A stretch of DNA of 64,000 nucleotides from Planktothrix sp. FACHB-1365 (GCF_014697575.1 NZ_JACJSC010000001.1:868001-932000), one strand, 5' to 3'. Counted from the stretch's first letter, positions 46,958 to 54,629 are shown. The notes: generated by a model from the sequence alone, not told the origin. A program made the numbers and translations.

Positions 46958-47207
46958 CAGGAGAGAAAGTTGGGCAATTGAGAAGCCAGAAGCCGAAAAT
47001 CTTGAAAAAGAACAAGGCTGAAAGGGTGTTTCCTTATAGGATAATTGAAATTTTGAAAAAAATTTAGATTTTGCACCCGAAATTGAAAAACTTTAGAAGT
47101 TCTTAAGTTTTAATTCCATTCCTTCTTAATCACCCATTTTAGCTTCTGAGATAACGAACCCTGAAAACGAACAACAAACAACTATTCGGTTAGGAGCAAT
47201 TAAGATT

Positions 47208-48815
47208 ATGGCAGTTCGTGGCCTAGCGGCACCTCCAACCCCTTGGTCGAAGAACTTGGCAGAGCCGAAAATCGATCCAACGGCTTATGTACATTCTTTC
47301 TCTAATATTATTGGTGACGTTCGCATTGGGGCTCATGTATTAGTCGCCCCTGGCACCTCCATTCGCGCTGATGAAGGTTCACCCTTTGCGATTGGGGAAA
47401 ATAGCAATATCCAAGACGGCGTAGTGATTCATGGCTTAGAAGAAGGTCGCGTCAAAGGCGATGATGGCCAAAATTACTCCGTGTGGATTGGCAAGAATTC
47501 TTCAATTACCCACATGGCCTTAATTCATGGCCCTGCTTATGTGGGAGATAACTGTTTTATCGGGTTCCGCTCTACGGTCTTTAATTCCAGAGTTGGGAAT
47601 GGTTGCATTGTGATGATGCACGTTTTAATCGAAGACGTGGAAATTCCCCCTGGAAAATACGTTCCCTCCGGTTCTATTATCACCAATCAGCAACAAGCCG
47701 ATCGCTTACCCAATGTCACGGATGCCGATCTCAGCTTCGCCACTCATGTCATTGGTGTGAACCAATCTCTCAAAGCCGGTTATCAGTGTTCTGAAAACGC
47801 GTCTTGTATTAACCCCATCCGTAATGAATCCTCTGGGAATGGCAGTGGTCGCGATCGCTCCTATGCCAATGTCGGCGGTGGGAATTTACCCTCGGAAATC
47901 GTTCAGCAAATTGGGGATCTGTTAGCCAAAGGCTACAAAATTGGCACAGAACACGCCGATGCTCGTCGCTTCCGTACTGGATCTTGGAAGAGTGGATCTC
48001 CCATCAATGCGAAGAGTACCGGGGAAGTCGTGGCTGCGTTAGAAGCTTGCCTGAGAGAACACACTGGAGAATATGTCCGTTTGTTAGGCATTGATTCCAA
48101 AGCCAAACGCCGAGTGGTCGAAGAAATTATTCAACGTCCCGATGGCCCCGTTGCTGCCAAATCCAGTAATGGTAAAGTCAGCGTTTCCGCCTCAGCCCCG
48201 TCCGGTTCTGCCAGTAGTGGCAGTTCTGATTTAGGAGCACAAATTGGGGATCTGTTAGCCAAAGGCTTCAAAATTGGCACAGAATATGCCGATGCCCGTC
48301 GCTTCCGTACCGGATCTTGGCGCAGTGGCCCCAGCATTTCCGGTTCAGGAGTAGCAGACGCCCTATCTAAATTAGATGCCATCATCAGTGAGCATCCTGG
48401 GGAATATGTGCGCTTGATTGGGATTGATCCCAAAAACAAACGCCGGGTGCTCGAAGAAATTATTCAACGTCCCGATGGCAAAGTGGTTAAAACCGCTTCA
48501 ACTTCAGCCCCTGCATCCAGCAGTAGCGCCAGTGTAGCCCCGGTTTCCAGTGGCAAACTCGGCAACAACGTCACCGAGCAAGTGCGGGATCTGTTAGCCA
48601 AAGGCTACAAAATTGGCACAGAACACGCTGATGCTCGTCGCTTCCGCACCGGATCTTGGAAGAGTTGCTCTCCGATTCAATCCAACAATATCTCTGAAGT
48701 CATGACCGCTTTAAACGGTTGTTTAAACGAACATAGCGGCGAGTATGTGCGGTTGATTGGGATTGACTCAAAAGCCAAACGTCGGGTACTGGAGGAAATT
48801 ATCCAACGTCCCTAA
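47208..48815 (+). CDS. ccmM: Carboxysome scaffold protein CcmM (gamma-carbonic anhydrase domain plus three SSUL repeats)
   Basis: A 535-residue scaffold. Residues about 1-200 are a gamma-carbonic anhydrase-like left-handed beta helix; zinc ligands are H75, H102 and H107. A cysteine pair (YQCSENASC, about 194-201) in the same domain may form a disulfide. Three Rubisco small-subunit-like (SSUL) repeats follow, at about 227-313, 342-423 and 455-535, each containing the RRFRTGSW block; they bind and cluster Rubisco. SSUL1 has only C281 (the matching position is G263), SSUL2 has no such cysteine, and SSUL3 has C487 and C505, 18 apart. In many species a short form starts internally before SSUL1; no ATG, GTG or TTG in frame occurs between codons 185 and 227, though GTG is codon 184. 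Confidence 0.97.
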   Translation: MAVRGLAAPPTPWSKNLAEPKIDPTAYVHSFSNIIGDVRIGAHVLVAPGTSIRADEGSPFAIGENSNIQDGVVIHGLEEGRVKGDDGQNYSVWIGKNSSITHMALIHGPAYVGDNCFIGFRSTVFNSRVGNGCIVMMHVLIEDVEIPPGKYVPSGSIITNQQQADRLPNVTDADLSFATHVIGVNQSLKAGYQCSENASCINPIRNESSGNGSGRDRSYANVGGGNLPSEIVQQIGDLLAKGYKIGTEHADARRFRTGSWKSGSPINAKSTGEVVAALEACLREHTGEYVRLLGIDSKAKRRVVEEIIQRPDGPVAAKSSNGKVSVSASAPSGSASSGSSDLGAQIGDLLAKGFKIGTEYADARRFRTGSWRSGPSISGSGVADALSKLDAIISEHPGEYVRLIGIDPKNKRRVLEEIIQRPDGKVVKTASTSAPASSSSASVAPVSSGKLGNNVTEQVRDLLAKGYKIGTEHADARRFRTGSWKSCSPIQSNNISEVMTALNGCLNEHSGEYVRLIGIDSKAKRRVLEEIIQRP

Positions 48816-48855
48816 GATCCAGTTTCCTGTTGAAACGCTAGAGGTTCCAGCAACA

Positions 48856-49581
48856 ATGAACATATCGCCACCGCAACTCCTAAACCCTGATGTTTATGTG
48901 AGTGGCGATGTCACCATCGATCCCAGTGCCACCCTTGCACCCGGGGTGATCTTACAAGCGGCAACCGATAGTCAGCTTCGGATTGCTGCGGGAGTTTGTG
49001 TGGGTCGGGGAGTGATTATTCAGGCTTATCACGGTATCCTAGAAATAGAGGCAGGTGTTGTGTTGGGGTCGGGGGTGTTAATTCTGGGGGCGGGAACCCT
49101 GGGGGAAAACGCCTGTATTGGTTCAGAAACAACGATTTTTGAGAGTTCTATTGCCCCTCAACAAGTCGTTGCTGCGAGATCTGTGATTGGCGATCGCTCT
49201 GGTGAATTAGAACCCGAACAGGTATCTGTGCCACCGGAACCTCCGCTCACCCCATCACCGCCAATCCTTTCTGGTTTTGGTGAATTGTCCGATCCTCTGT
49301 TAGAGTTAGATTCTTTTCCTTCAGAACCCCAGATTATTTCTGCTTTGGAGGAAAAACCGGCTCAACCTTCAGATGTTTTATCGGTTCCTGCTGAACCAGA
49401 AACGGCGATCGCTCCTTCCCCGGAAAAATCGGAAGAATCCGCTCTGGTTCCTCAGTCCCCAGAATCGGTGGAACTGTCACCCCAGCCACTCCCTCCGATT
49501 ATTTATGGCAAGGAACACCTCAGTCAGTTATTGGATACCTTGCTTCCCCATCGCAAAGCCTTTAATAATCCCCAGAATTGA
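48856..49581 (+). CDS. ccmN: Carboxysome adaptor protein CcmN
   Basis: A 241-residue protein linking the CcmM-Rubisco core to the shell. It starts MNISPPQLLNPDVYVSGDVTIDP and has hexapeptide repeats (left-handed beta helix) to about residue 110, then a Pro/Ser/Glu-rich disordered linker (about 115-220). The C-terminal amphipathic encapsulation peptide is IYGKEHLSQLLDTLLPH, which binds CcmK2. The frame is open further upstream into ccmM (from 48757), but the ATG at 48856 begins the conserved domain. It lies 40 bases after the ccmM stop. Confidence 0.93.
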   Translation: MNISPPQLLNPDVYVSGDVTIDPSATLAPGVILQAATDSQLRIAAGVCVGRGVIIQAYHGILEIEAGVVLGSGVLILGAGTLGENACIGSETTIFESSIAPQQVVAARSVIGDRSGELEPEQVSVPPEPPLTPSPPILSGFGELSDPLLELDSFPSEPQIISALEEKPAQPSDVLSVPAEPETAIAPSPEKSEESALVPQSPESVELSPQPLPPIIYGKEHLSQLLDTLLPHRKAFNNPQN

Positions 49582-49582
49582 A

Positions 49583-49635
49583 GGGTGTTGGATGTTGGTT
49601 GTCGGTTAACCGTCAACACTCAACAGTCAACACCC
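49583..49635. repeat. Heptad-built imperfect palindrome between ccmN and ccmO
   Basis: Left arm GGGTGTTGGATGTTGG and right arm CAACACTCAACAGTCAACAC are built from 7-base units (GTTGGAT/GTTGGTT and TCAACAC/TCAACAG). Together they can fold into a long hairpin around GGTTAACC. It lies in the 83-base gap between ccmN and ccmO and could affect the amount of ccmO read-through. Confidence 0.6.
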
Positions 49636-49664
49636 CTCTTCCCGACCCATCGGAATGATTGAAA

Positions 49665-50432
49665 ATGGACATAAACAAACATAATTCCGGTTCTTCTGGA
49701 CAGCAAGTTCAGCACGAGTTTAGAGATCTGGCCTTGGGTTTAGTTTCCACTCAGAGTTTCCCGGCAATTGTGGGAACGGCTGATATGATGCTCAAGTCTG
49801 CCGGAGTTCATTTAGTGGGATATGAGAAAATTGGGGGGGGACATTGTACAGCCATTGTCCGGGGAAAAATTTCTGAGGTGCGGTTAGCGGTGGAAACCGG
49901 AGCGCAAACCGCGAAACAATTTGGTCAATTGATCTCTACCTTAGTCATTCCTCGACCGTTTCCCAATTTAGAAATTGTGCTTCCCATTAGTTCCCGCTTA
50001 TCTAATCTCACCAGTGGGGGGGGAAGTCATCGTTTAAGTAATCAAGCGGTGGGTTTACTAGAAACACGCGGATTTCCGGCGATGGTGGGGGCCGCAGATG
50101 CCATGTTAAAAGCAGCAGATGTGCGTCTGATGTCCTATGAACGCATTGGGGCGGGGTTGTGTACGGCGATTATTCGCGGCCCGGTGTCCGATGTGGCAAT
50201 GGCTGTTGAAGCGGGAATGTTTGAAGCCGAACGCATTGGCGAGTTAAACGCGGTGATGGTCATTCCGCGACCGTTGGAAGATTTGGATCAAACCTTACCC
50301 TTAGCCAGTTGTTGGCTAGAGCAACGTCAACCGTTGCGAGTTCCGATTAATGTGAAGGAACAGGAGAAAGAAGTTGTTAAACTCCCTGATTTAGAAAAAG
50401 TAAAAATTCCGATACAAGAGGAATATTTATAG
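49665..50432 (+). CDS. ccmO: Tandem BMC-domain carboxysome shell protein CcmO
   Basis: A 255-residue protein with two BMC domains in a row (about 20-110 and 125-215): LALGLVSTQSFPAIVGTADMM ... GYEKIGGGHCTAIVRG and VGLLETRGFPAMVGAADAML ... SYERIGAGLCTAIIRG. Such proteins make trimers that act as pseudohexamers in the shell. CcmO is needed for complete carboxysomes in S. elongatus. The C-terminal tail of about 40 residues is charged (KEQEKEVVKLPDLEKVK). A TTG two codons earlier extends the frame, but the ATG at 49665 is preferred. It is the last gene of the operon here. Confidence 0.93.
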   Translation: MDINKHNSGSSGQQVQHEFRDLALGLVSTQSFPAIVGTADMMLKSAGVHLVGYEKIGGGHCTAIVRGKISEVRLAVETGAQTAKQFGQLISTLVIPRPFPNLEIVLPISSRLSNLTSGGGSHRLSNQAVGLLETRGFPAMVGAADAMLKAADVRLMSYERIGAGLCTAIIRGPVSDVAMAVEAGMFEAERIGELNAVMVIPRPLEDLDQTLPLASCWLEQRQPLRVPINVKEQEKEVVKLPDLEKVKIPIQEEYL

Positions 50433-50579
50433 ATTTTCAGGGTTTCTCACAAGTCCTGTGATTGTCGGGTTAACCGATTGAGATTGTGCAAGGGATCACT
50501 TCATCAAAATAGGCGTGAACATTCTGGTTAATGATTAGGCTTTCTGAACAAATCTAAATATTCAGAAAATATATAGTGC

Positions 50580-50774
50580 TTACTTCTTTTTCCTCGAGTG
50601 ATTTCTTGTAGAATTGATAGATTTTCTAAATCGTTTGTCAACTGGTACATCTTCTTGGTCTAATAAGGCTTCTTCTATATTGGTTTGTGTGCCTTCTATT
50701 TTGCTAGATTGGGTGGCTTCTTTAAGAAGTTTTGTAATGACTCTGTTGGATGTATGTGCCAGATTTAAAGTTCT
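50580..50774 (-). pseudogene. Remnant of a Fic/DOC-family protein, N-terminal piece
   Basis: A 64-codon frame bounded by a stop at each end and found by translating the minus strand: it reads RTLNLAHTSNRVITKLLKEA, followed by TQSSKIEGTQTNIEEALLDQ. The SSxIEGT-QT-EEALL block is the signature of the Fic N-terminal region that precedes the AMP-transferase domain. The HPFxxGNGR catalytic motif and everything else are missing, and the end (RKSINSTRNHSRKKK) is unrelated. This is interpreted as a dead copy. Confidence 0.55.
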
Positions 50775-50835
50775 TCATCAGGAATTATTTGATGCCTTAT
50801 TTTAGATTTTACCATCAAACTAAAATAAGGCCTTT

Positions 50836-50878
50836 GTAGTGAGTCCTTCAGGACTCAAAGCCCTGAAGGGCTTACTAC
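50836..50878. repeat. Imperfect palindrome of the AGCCCTGAAGGGCTTACTAC family
   Basis: GTAGTGAGTCCTTCAGGACT followed by AGCCCTGAAGGGCTTACTAC; the two halves are near-complementary inverted copies, so the 43 bases fold into a long stem. Two more copies of the right half lie at 58576-58595 and 58623-58642. It directly follows the 3' end of the split dehydrogenase gene and might end its transcript. Confidence 0.7.
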
Positions 50879-50880
50879 GT

Positions 50881-51963
50881 TTAAAGCCATGCAACCTCAA
50901 ATGGCAACCAATCTTTAGCGGCTTCTGGATAGGTGCCAATGTCGTATTTTACGAAGGAAGACGGCACACAATCCTTTTGTAAAGTATCGGCAATTCTTAA
51001 AGCTTGTAAGGCTTCAATTGGGCTGGCAAAACTGGATTTATCCCCCGCTAAGATATCGGAAAGCAACCGTAAATAAGCAGGTTGATTGACTTGCTTAAAG
51101 GTATTTTCATAGGTGAATTCCAATTTAGCTGGCACCAGTTCCATTCCGGCTCCGGGTCGCTTAACATGAAAGTGGAATGTAATCCCTTCATTGGGATAGT
51201 GTCGAAACACTAAACGAGGTGCTTTGATGTCACCAAACAAGCTTTTGATTTGTGATTGTTCATCAAAGATAACTTCCATGCCACAATATTTTTGCGGTAA
51301 ACCTTTTCCGGTGACAACTTTAATTTTCACCCCTTCCCAACGGGGATTTTTGCACTCTAAGGTAAACGCTGTAAAGGTGGAAGTTGTGGGGGTAGGATAA
51401 CCCAGATATTGTCCCCAAATCGTTTTTTCTGAATCAATGACCTGCAAAGCTTGGGCAGCTTCTTCCTTGCCTTCTCGGAGATTGGAAACATCCAAATTTT
51501 CGGGTAATTTTAGCAGCAAAGGTGTTGTCATCGCTAACAGATGGCTAATCATATCGGTTAACTGAGAACCAACCCGATCTAGGAAGGAAACTCGCTCACT
51601 TGGGACAGTAATTTGTTCCAGAGCATAGATGCGAATTTCTTTAACATTATCTGCGTTTAACAGAGATTCAAAAGGCGTACTGGCTCGAAAAGCAATCACG
51701 TTGCTGATGGTTTCTTTCAAGTTGAACGACTCCACAAGATTGAGCTTTTTGATTTTGAGTTCTTCCAAAAAACTCAAAAGGTTTTCCCCCTCAACTCCAT
51801 TAATTGCTAGGGGTTTTTCTGCAAAAATCTCGGTATCAGGTTGCAATAAACCCTGAGTCTTTAATTGCTGAATTGCCAGGGGATAATGCTGGGGTTGTAG
51901 AGCCAGGTAAACAGCCGTTTGGCAATTTGGATCGAGGACATTACGCAACATTGGGTAACTCAT
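50881..51963 (-). CDS. Glucose-6-phosphate dehydrogenase-like protein, C-terminal part of a split gene
   Basis: A 360-residue frame beginning MSYPMLRNVLDPNCQTAVYL, which aligns with the second half of the G6PD nucleotide-binding domain and the whole of the catalytic beta+alpha domain. Visible pieces are EKPLAINGVEGENLLSFLEEL (the E-K-P block), NVIAFRASTPFES (F-R-F-x-N-P-like), ERVSFLDRVGSQLTDMISHLLAMT (the D-M-x-Q-N-H-L-x-Q-like block, with Gln/Asn replaced) and FVKYDIGTYPEAAKDWLPFEVAWL. Catalytic RIDHYLGKE is not recognisable (LNLVESFNLKETI in its place), so normal G6PD activity is doubtful. Its start overlaps the upstream frame by 23 bases. A GGAGG lies six bases before this ATG, so separate translation is possible. 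Confidence 0.75.
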   Translation of the reverse strand: MSYPMLRNVLDPNCQTAVYLALQPQHYPLAIQQLKTQGLLQPDTEIFAEKPLAINGVEGENLLSFLEELKIKKLNLVESFNLKETISNVIAFRASTPFESLLNADNVKEIRIYALEQITVPSERVSFLDRVGSQLTDMISHLLAMTTPLLLKLPENLDVSNLREGKEEAAQALQVIDSEKTIWGQYLGYPTPTTSTFTAFTLECKNPRWEGVKIKVVTGKGLPQKYCGMEVIFDEQSQIKSLFGDIKAPRLVFRHYPNEGITFHFHVKRPGAGMELVPAKLEFTYENTFKQVNQPAYLRLLSDILAGDKSSFASPIEALQALRIADTLQKDCVPSSFVKYDIGTYPEAAKDWLPFEVAWL

Positions 51964-52225
51964 AGTTAGCCTCCAAATCTAAAGGAATGTAAACAATGGT
52001 TTGAGTGAATAAGTACCAATCTTGATCGATACCTTCCGGGGCTGATTTATACTCTTTCATCGCCTGGAGAATGTTGTTGCAAAACTCTTCCGTTGACCAG
52101 TTTTCTAAACTAATAGCGATGATTTTGAAATCTTCTCCTCGTCGCCAAAGCTCGTAACAGCCAGGAATCAGATATAGGGTAGCAAGGTTGCCTGTAGCAC
52201 CATAAAGAATGAACTGTTTTTTCAT
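51941..52225 (-). CDS. Glucose-6-phosphate dehydrogenase-like protein, N-terminal Rossmann part of a split gene
   Basis: A 94-residue frame starting MKKQFILYGATGNLATLYLI, corresponding to the G6PD dinucleotide-binding GASGDLAxRKLxPALY block (GATGNLATLYLIPGCYEL). It goes on with the helix LENWSTEEFCNNILQAMKEYK and a strand near VYIPLDLEANYE. The frame then stops, while the continuation is present in a frame shifted by one base. It is either one gene broken by a frameshift or a natural two-polypeptide arrangement with coupled translation, since the downstream ATG overlaps the end and has a strong GGAGG. Too short to be a complete enzyme. Confidence 0.7.
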   Translation of the reverse strand: MKKQFILYGATGNLATLYLIPGCYELWRRGEDFKIIAISLENWSTEEFCNNILQAMKEYKSAPEGIDQDWYLFTQTIVYIPLDLEANYELPNVA

Positions 52226-52341
52226 GTTTAAGTCCTGTGGTTATTCAGTAACTTACTTTCAATTACCCATATTAAAAAAGTGGATATAGTTGTCAATATG
52301 ATGAAATAGTTGTTTTTTACTCCATCTAGTTTTTAGAGTTA

Positions 52342-52376
52342 AAATAGTTGAAATAGTTGAAATAGTTGAAATAGTT
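52342..52376. repeat. Four tandem copies of a 9-base unit
   Basis: AAATAGTTG repeated about four times in the 305-base gap between the split dehydrogenase and the next plus-strand gene. No promoter is obvious. Likely prone to copy-number change. Confidence 0.8.
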
Positions 52377-52433
52377 AGCAGGCTTTATGGGTTGTCTATT
52401 TCTAAGAATGTGTTATCTTAAAACAGGGATTCC

Positions 52434-52501
52434 AGAAACCGGGTTTCTTGCCCAAAGCTTAAGGAGTAAGATAATGATCTGGTTTCAGAAACCCGGTTTC
52501 T
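52434..52501. repeat. Two inverted copies of the 15-bp palindrome
   Basis: AGAAACCGGGTTTCT at 52434-52448 and AGAAACCCGGTTTCT at 52487-52501, as after thiC, with a 38-base spacer. Here they precede a gene rather than follow one, so a simple terminator role does not fit all copies. Confidence 0.75.
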
Positions 52502-52530
52502 AGCTCGTTATATAACCAGAGGTATCTATC

Positions 52531-53535
52531 ATGACACCTGAAGAAGAAAAGTTTCTTAATGAAATCGCAGATCAACTGAAAGAGCAGCCAGGGTTTAATG
52601 ATGTAGAAGAATTATTTTTTCCCCTGCGGTTTGATAAAAATCGCCCAACTTTATATAAACACACAGATATTGCTGAGAATTTGATGCGACCAGAAGGTTT
52701 TAAACTCCCTCCAGACTTTTATTCAAAGTCCATTACTCAGACCGTGCAAAATATTGTCAATATAATGATAGGGAGATTGGAAAAAAAATACACACCAATA
52801 AAAGCAAAAAAAGAAACAATTAAACCAGCTATTAAAGGACTATATGCAGCAGAAATGAGAGCCGATGGAGTTGATGTTGATAGCTTACTGAATAAAGAAC
52901 AAGGAGAAAAAGGGAATTGGAAAGTAGTTTATAATTGGCTATGGAATTACAAATATCCGCGATGGCTTGAGGCGAATAGCTGGGAACTTTTGCGGGAAAA
53001 AGCTCAATCTCCTGCTCATTGGATACAATTTTTAACGAAAGAAGATCAGCAAAAGGTATTAGACGGAGATTTGAGAGGAGCCTATTTGAAACGTCCACCC
53101 ACTCCAGAACCAGAAATTCCGCCAATAATTCCAGTAAATGAGAAACTTCGGATGCGGATTGATTTAGAATATCCCCAGTATCAATTACTGTTGTTTAATC
53201 GCAGTGAAGCGGGTACAGTGTTGCACTGTCCATCCTTTGGTTATGCAGTTAATTCTATCATCGAACAACCGCCGATTTTGCTGCCTCAAAAGGAGTCTTG
53301 GGCTGGTCAAACTAATCAATTTTTCCTTTTTCAAGACAAGGGACAGGAGGAATTTTTAGGGATAGTTTTGAAGGAACCTTTAAATTTACCTTGGTTAATT
53401 CCCCAAGAACAAGATGTGTTACCCAAGTGGGAAGGTGAACGGGTTATGCAGTTATTTTCCCACTTGCAACAGTCAGGAGACTGGCAGGTTTTTTATCAAA
53501 GTTTTGATGTTGTGGAACAAGAAACTGAAGCCTAG
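52531..53535 (+). CDS. Hypothetical protein, C-terminal domain resembling DUF4384
   Basis: A 334-residue protein of unknown function. The N-terminal 190 residues are charged and helical, with Trp-rich segments (WKVVYNWLWNYKYPRWLEANSWELL). The C-terminal part (about 205-320) is a beta-rich module: RMRIDLEYPQYQLLLFNRSEAG, HCPSFGYAVNSIIEQPPILLPQ, then FFLFQDKGQEEFLGIVLKE. This resembles DUF4384-type domains that often accompany caspase-like or CHAT proteases, but the resemblance is weak. A Pro-rich hinge (KRPPTPEPEIPPIIP) separates the two. It sits in the same accessory stretch as a TPR-CHAT protein. Not recognised beyond that. Confidence 0.65.
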   Translation: MTPEEEKFLNEIADQLKEQPGFNDVEELFFPLRFDKNRPTLYKHTDIAENLMRPEGFKLPPDFYSKSITQTVQNIVNIMIGRLEKKYTPIKAKKETIKPAIKGLYAAEMRADGVDVDSLLNKEQGEKGNWKVVYNWLWNYKYPRWLEANSWELLREKAQSPAHWIQFLTKEDQQKVLDGDLRGAYLKRPPTPEPEIPPIIPVNEKLRMRIDLEYPQYQLLLFNRSEAGTVLHCPSFGYAVNSIIEQPPILLPQKESWAGQTNQFFLFQDKGQEEFLGIVLKEPLNLPWLIPQEQDVLPKWEGERVMQLFSHLQQSGDWQVFYQSFDVVEQETEA

Positions 53536-53569
53536 AAAACCGCTTTCTTGGAGAAACAGGGTTTCTAAT

Positions 53570-54058
53570 CTATTCAATATTTTCGGAAGAATTATGATCA
53601 GGGGGTAAAAAATTAGGATTAAGAACTTCTTCTACAGTAAAGGGAGACTCTGGGGGAAATAGATTAATAGATAAACCTGTTTCACCTGCGGCTAGTTCTC
53701 TGGCATCTTGATAAGATTCATTAAAAATATCTTCAAAAAAACGATATAGACTCGGGCTGGTTTTGAAGGTATCTCGGAGGCGTTGACGATGTTCTATAAT
53801 AGTGTACCGCCAACTATTTGTTCGTTTTTCTGACTGATATTTATATTTGAGTAAGTGCATTAAAAGTACCTTCAAATTACTTTTTAAAGCATTTTTCTCG
53901 CTTCTCCCCATACTTTCCAGTTCCTCTAGTAAGTTCTCTAAATCTACTTCGGCAAATTTTCCCTCTTTTAATACGTTGATAGTTGTCTGTAACCACAGAT
54001 AAAAATCCTGGTCATAAAGGGATGTTATTGCAGTTGTCGTTGATTGAATAGTGGTCAT
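53570..54058 (-). CDS. DUF29 family protein
   Basis: A 162-residue protein of the DUF29 family, abundant in cyanobacteria and often linked to mobile regions. The signature is YDQDFYLWLQTTINVLKEGKFAEVDLENLLEELESMGRSEKNALKSNLKVLLMHLLKYKYQ in pieces: D-F-Y-x-W at the start, then D-x-E-N-L-x-E-E-L-E-S-M-G-R-S-E, then L-M-H-L-L-K-Y-K-Y-Q. The following R-T-N-S-W-R-Y-T-I-I-E-H-R block is also typical. The function is unknown. It is convergent with the unknown protein gene. Confidence 0.88.
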   Translation of the reverse strand: MTTIQSTTTAITSLYDQDFYLWLQTTINVLKEGKFAEVDLENLLEELESMGRSEKNALKSNLKVLLMHLLKYKYQSEKRTNSWRYTIIEHRQRLRDTFKTSPSLYRFFEDIFNESYQDARELAAGETGLSINLFPPESPFTVEEVLNPNFLPPDHNSSENIE

Positions 54059-54126
54059 TTTTTTGACTCCCTTTTTCTTCTCTACATAAGTCTAACAGAT
54101 TCCATCATTTATCGCTATATGGGTCA

Positions 54127-54141
54127 AGAAACCCGGTTTCT
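54127..54141. repeat. Single copy of the 15-bp palindrome
   Basis: AGAAACCCGGTTTCT, in the gap upstream of the DUF29 gene and of the Phd-like gene. Degenerate relatives are near 53562 and 54602. Confidence 0.75.
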
Positions 54142-54259
54142 GTTATGATTAAGGCAGACTCACCTAGAGTTGACTAATAAATCAGGTTTCTAACCTACTC
54201 AATACTTTGAATTAACTTAATGTTATTTCTTAACCATTCATTGACTAGAAGGTGATAGC

Positions 54260-54496
54260 ATGAAATATCTAAACCTAGATGAAACCGATATCACACTAAC
54301 AGCAATTGTTGAAGAAATTGCTGCTAACCCGTCTGAAATTGTCATTACCCGCAAGGGTTTGCCAATTGCTCGGATAGTTCCCTATTCGATTTCTGATGCA
54401 CCGAAAAAAAATTATCCCCTGCGGGGAATGCCAATCAAAATTTCCACCGATTTTGATGAACCGATGCCTGAGCTTTGGGATGCTTTGGGAGAATAA
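54260..54496 (+). CDS. Phd/YefM-like antitoxin without an adjacent toxin
   Basis: A 78-residue protein. The N-terminal half (MKYLNLDETDITLTAIVEEIAANPSE, then VITRKGLPIARIVPYS) matches the Phd/YefM DNA-binding fold, and the C-terminal PLRGMPIKISTDFDEPMPELWDALGE matches the toxin-wrapping tail of antitoxins for PIN-domain (VapC) toxins. A PIN toxin would be expected directly downstream. Instead 130 bases of non-coding DNA with degenerate palindromes follow and then a gene on the opposite strand. It is an orphan, perhaps left after toxin loss. Confidence 0.85.
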   Translation: MKYLNLDETDITLTAIVEEIAANPSEIVITRKGLPIARIVPYSISDAPKKNYPLRGMPIKISTDFDEPMPELWDALGE

Positions 54497-54629
54497 TTTT
54501 ACTCGATATGTACAAACTATCTGGTAGTTTTGCTTGAACCTTTCTTTCAATAGTTCAAAACCCCAGTTAATTCGAGAAACTAGAAACCAAAGCAGAAATC
54601 CAGTTTCTGCAAAGAACCTCGTTTCTAAG

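Noticed and set aside
50614-50805. 63-codon plus-strand frame
   Set aside because: It is antisense to the Fic remnant; the minus-strand translation has a clear family motif, the plus strand has none.
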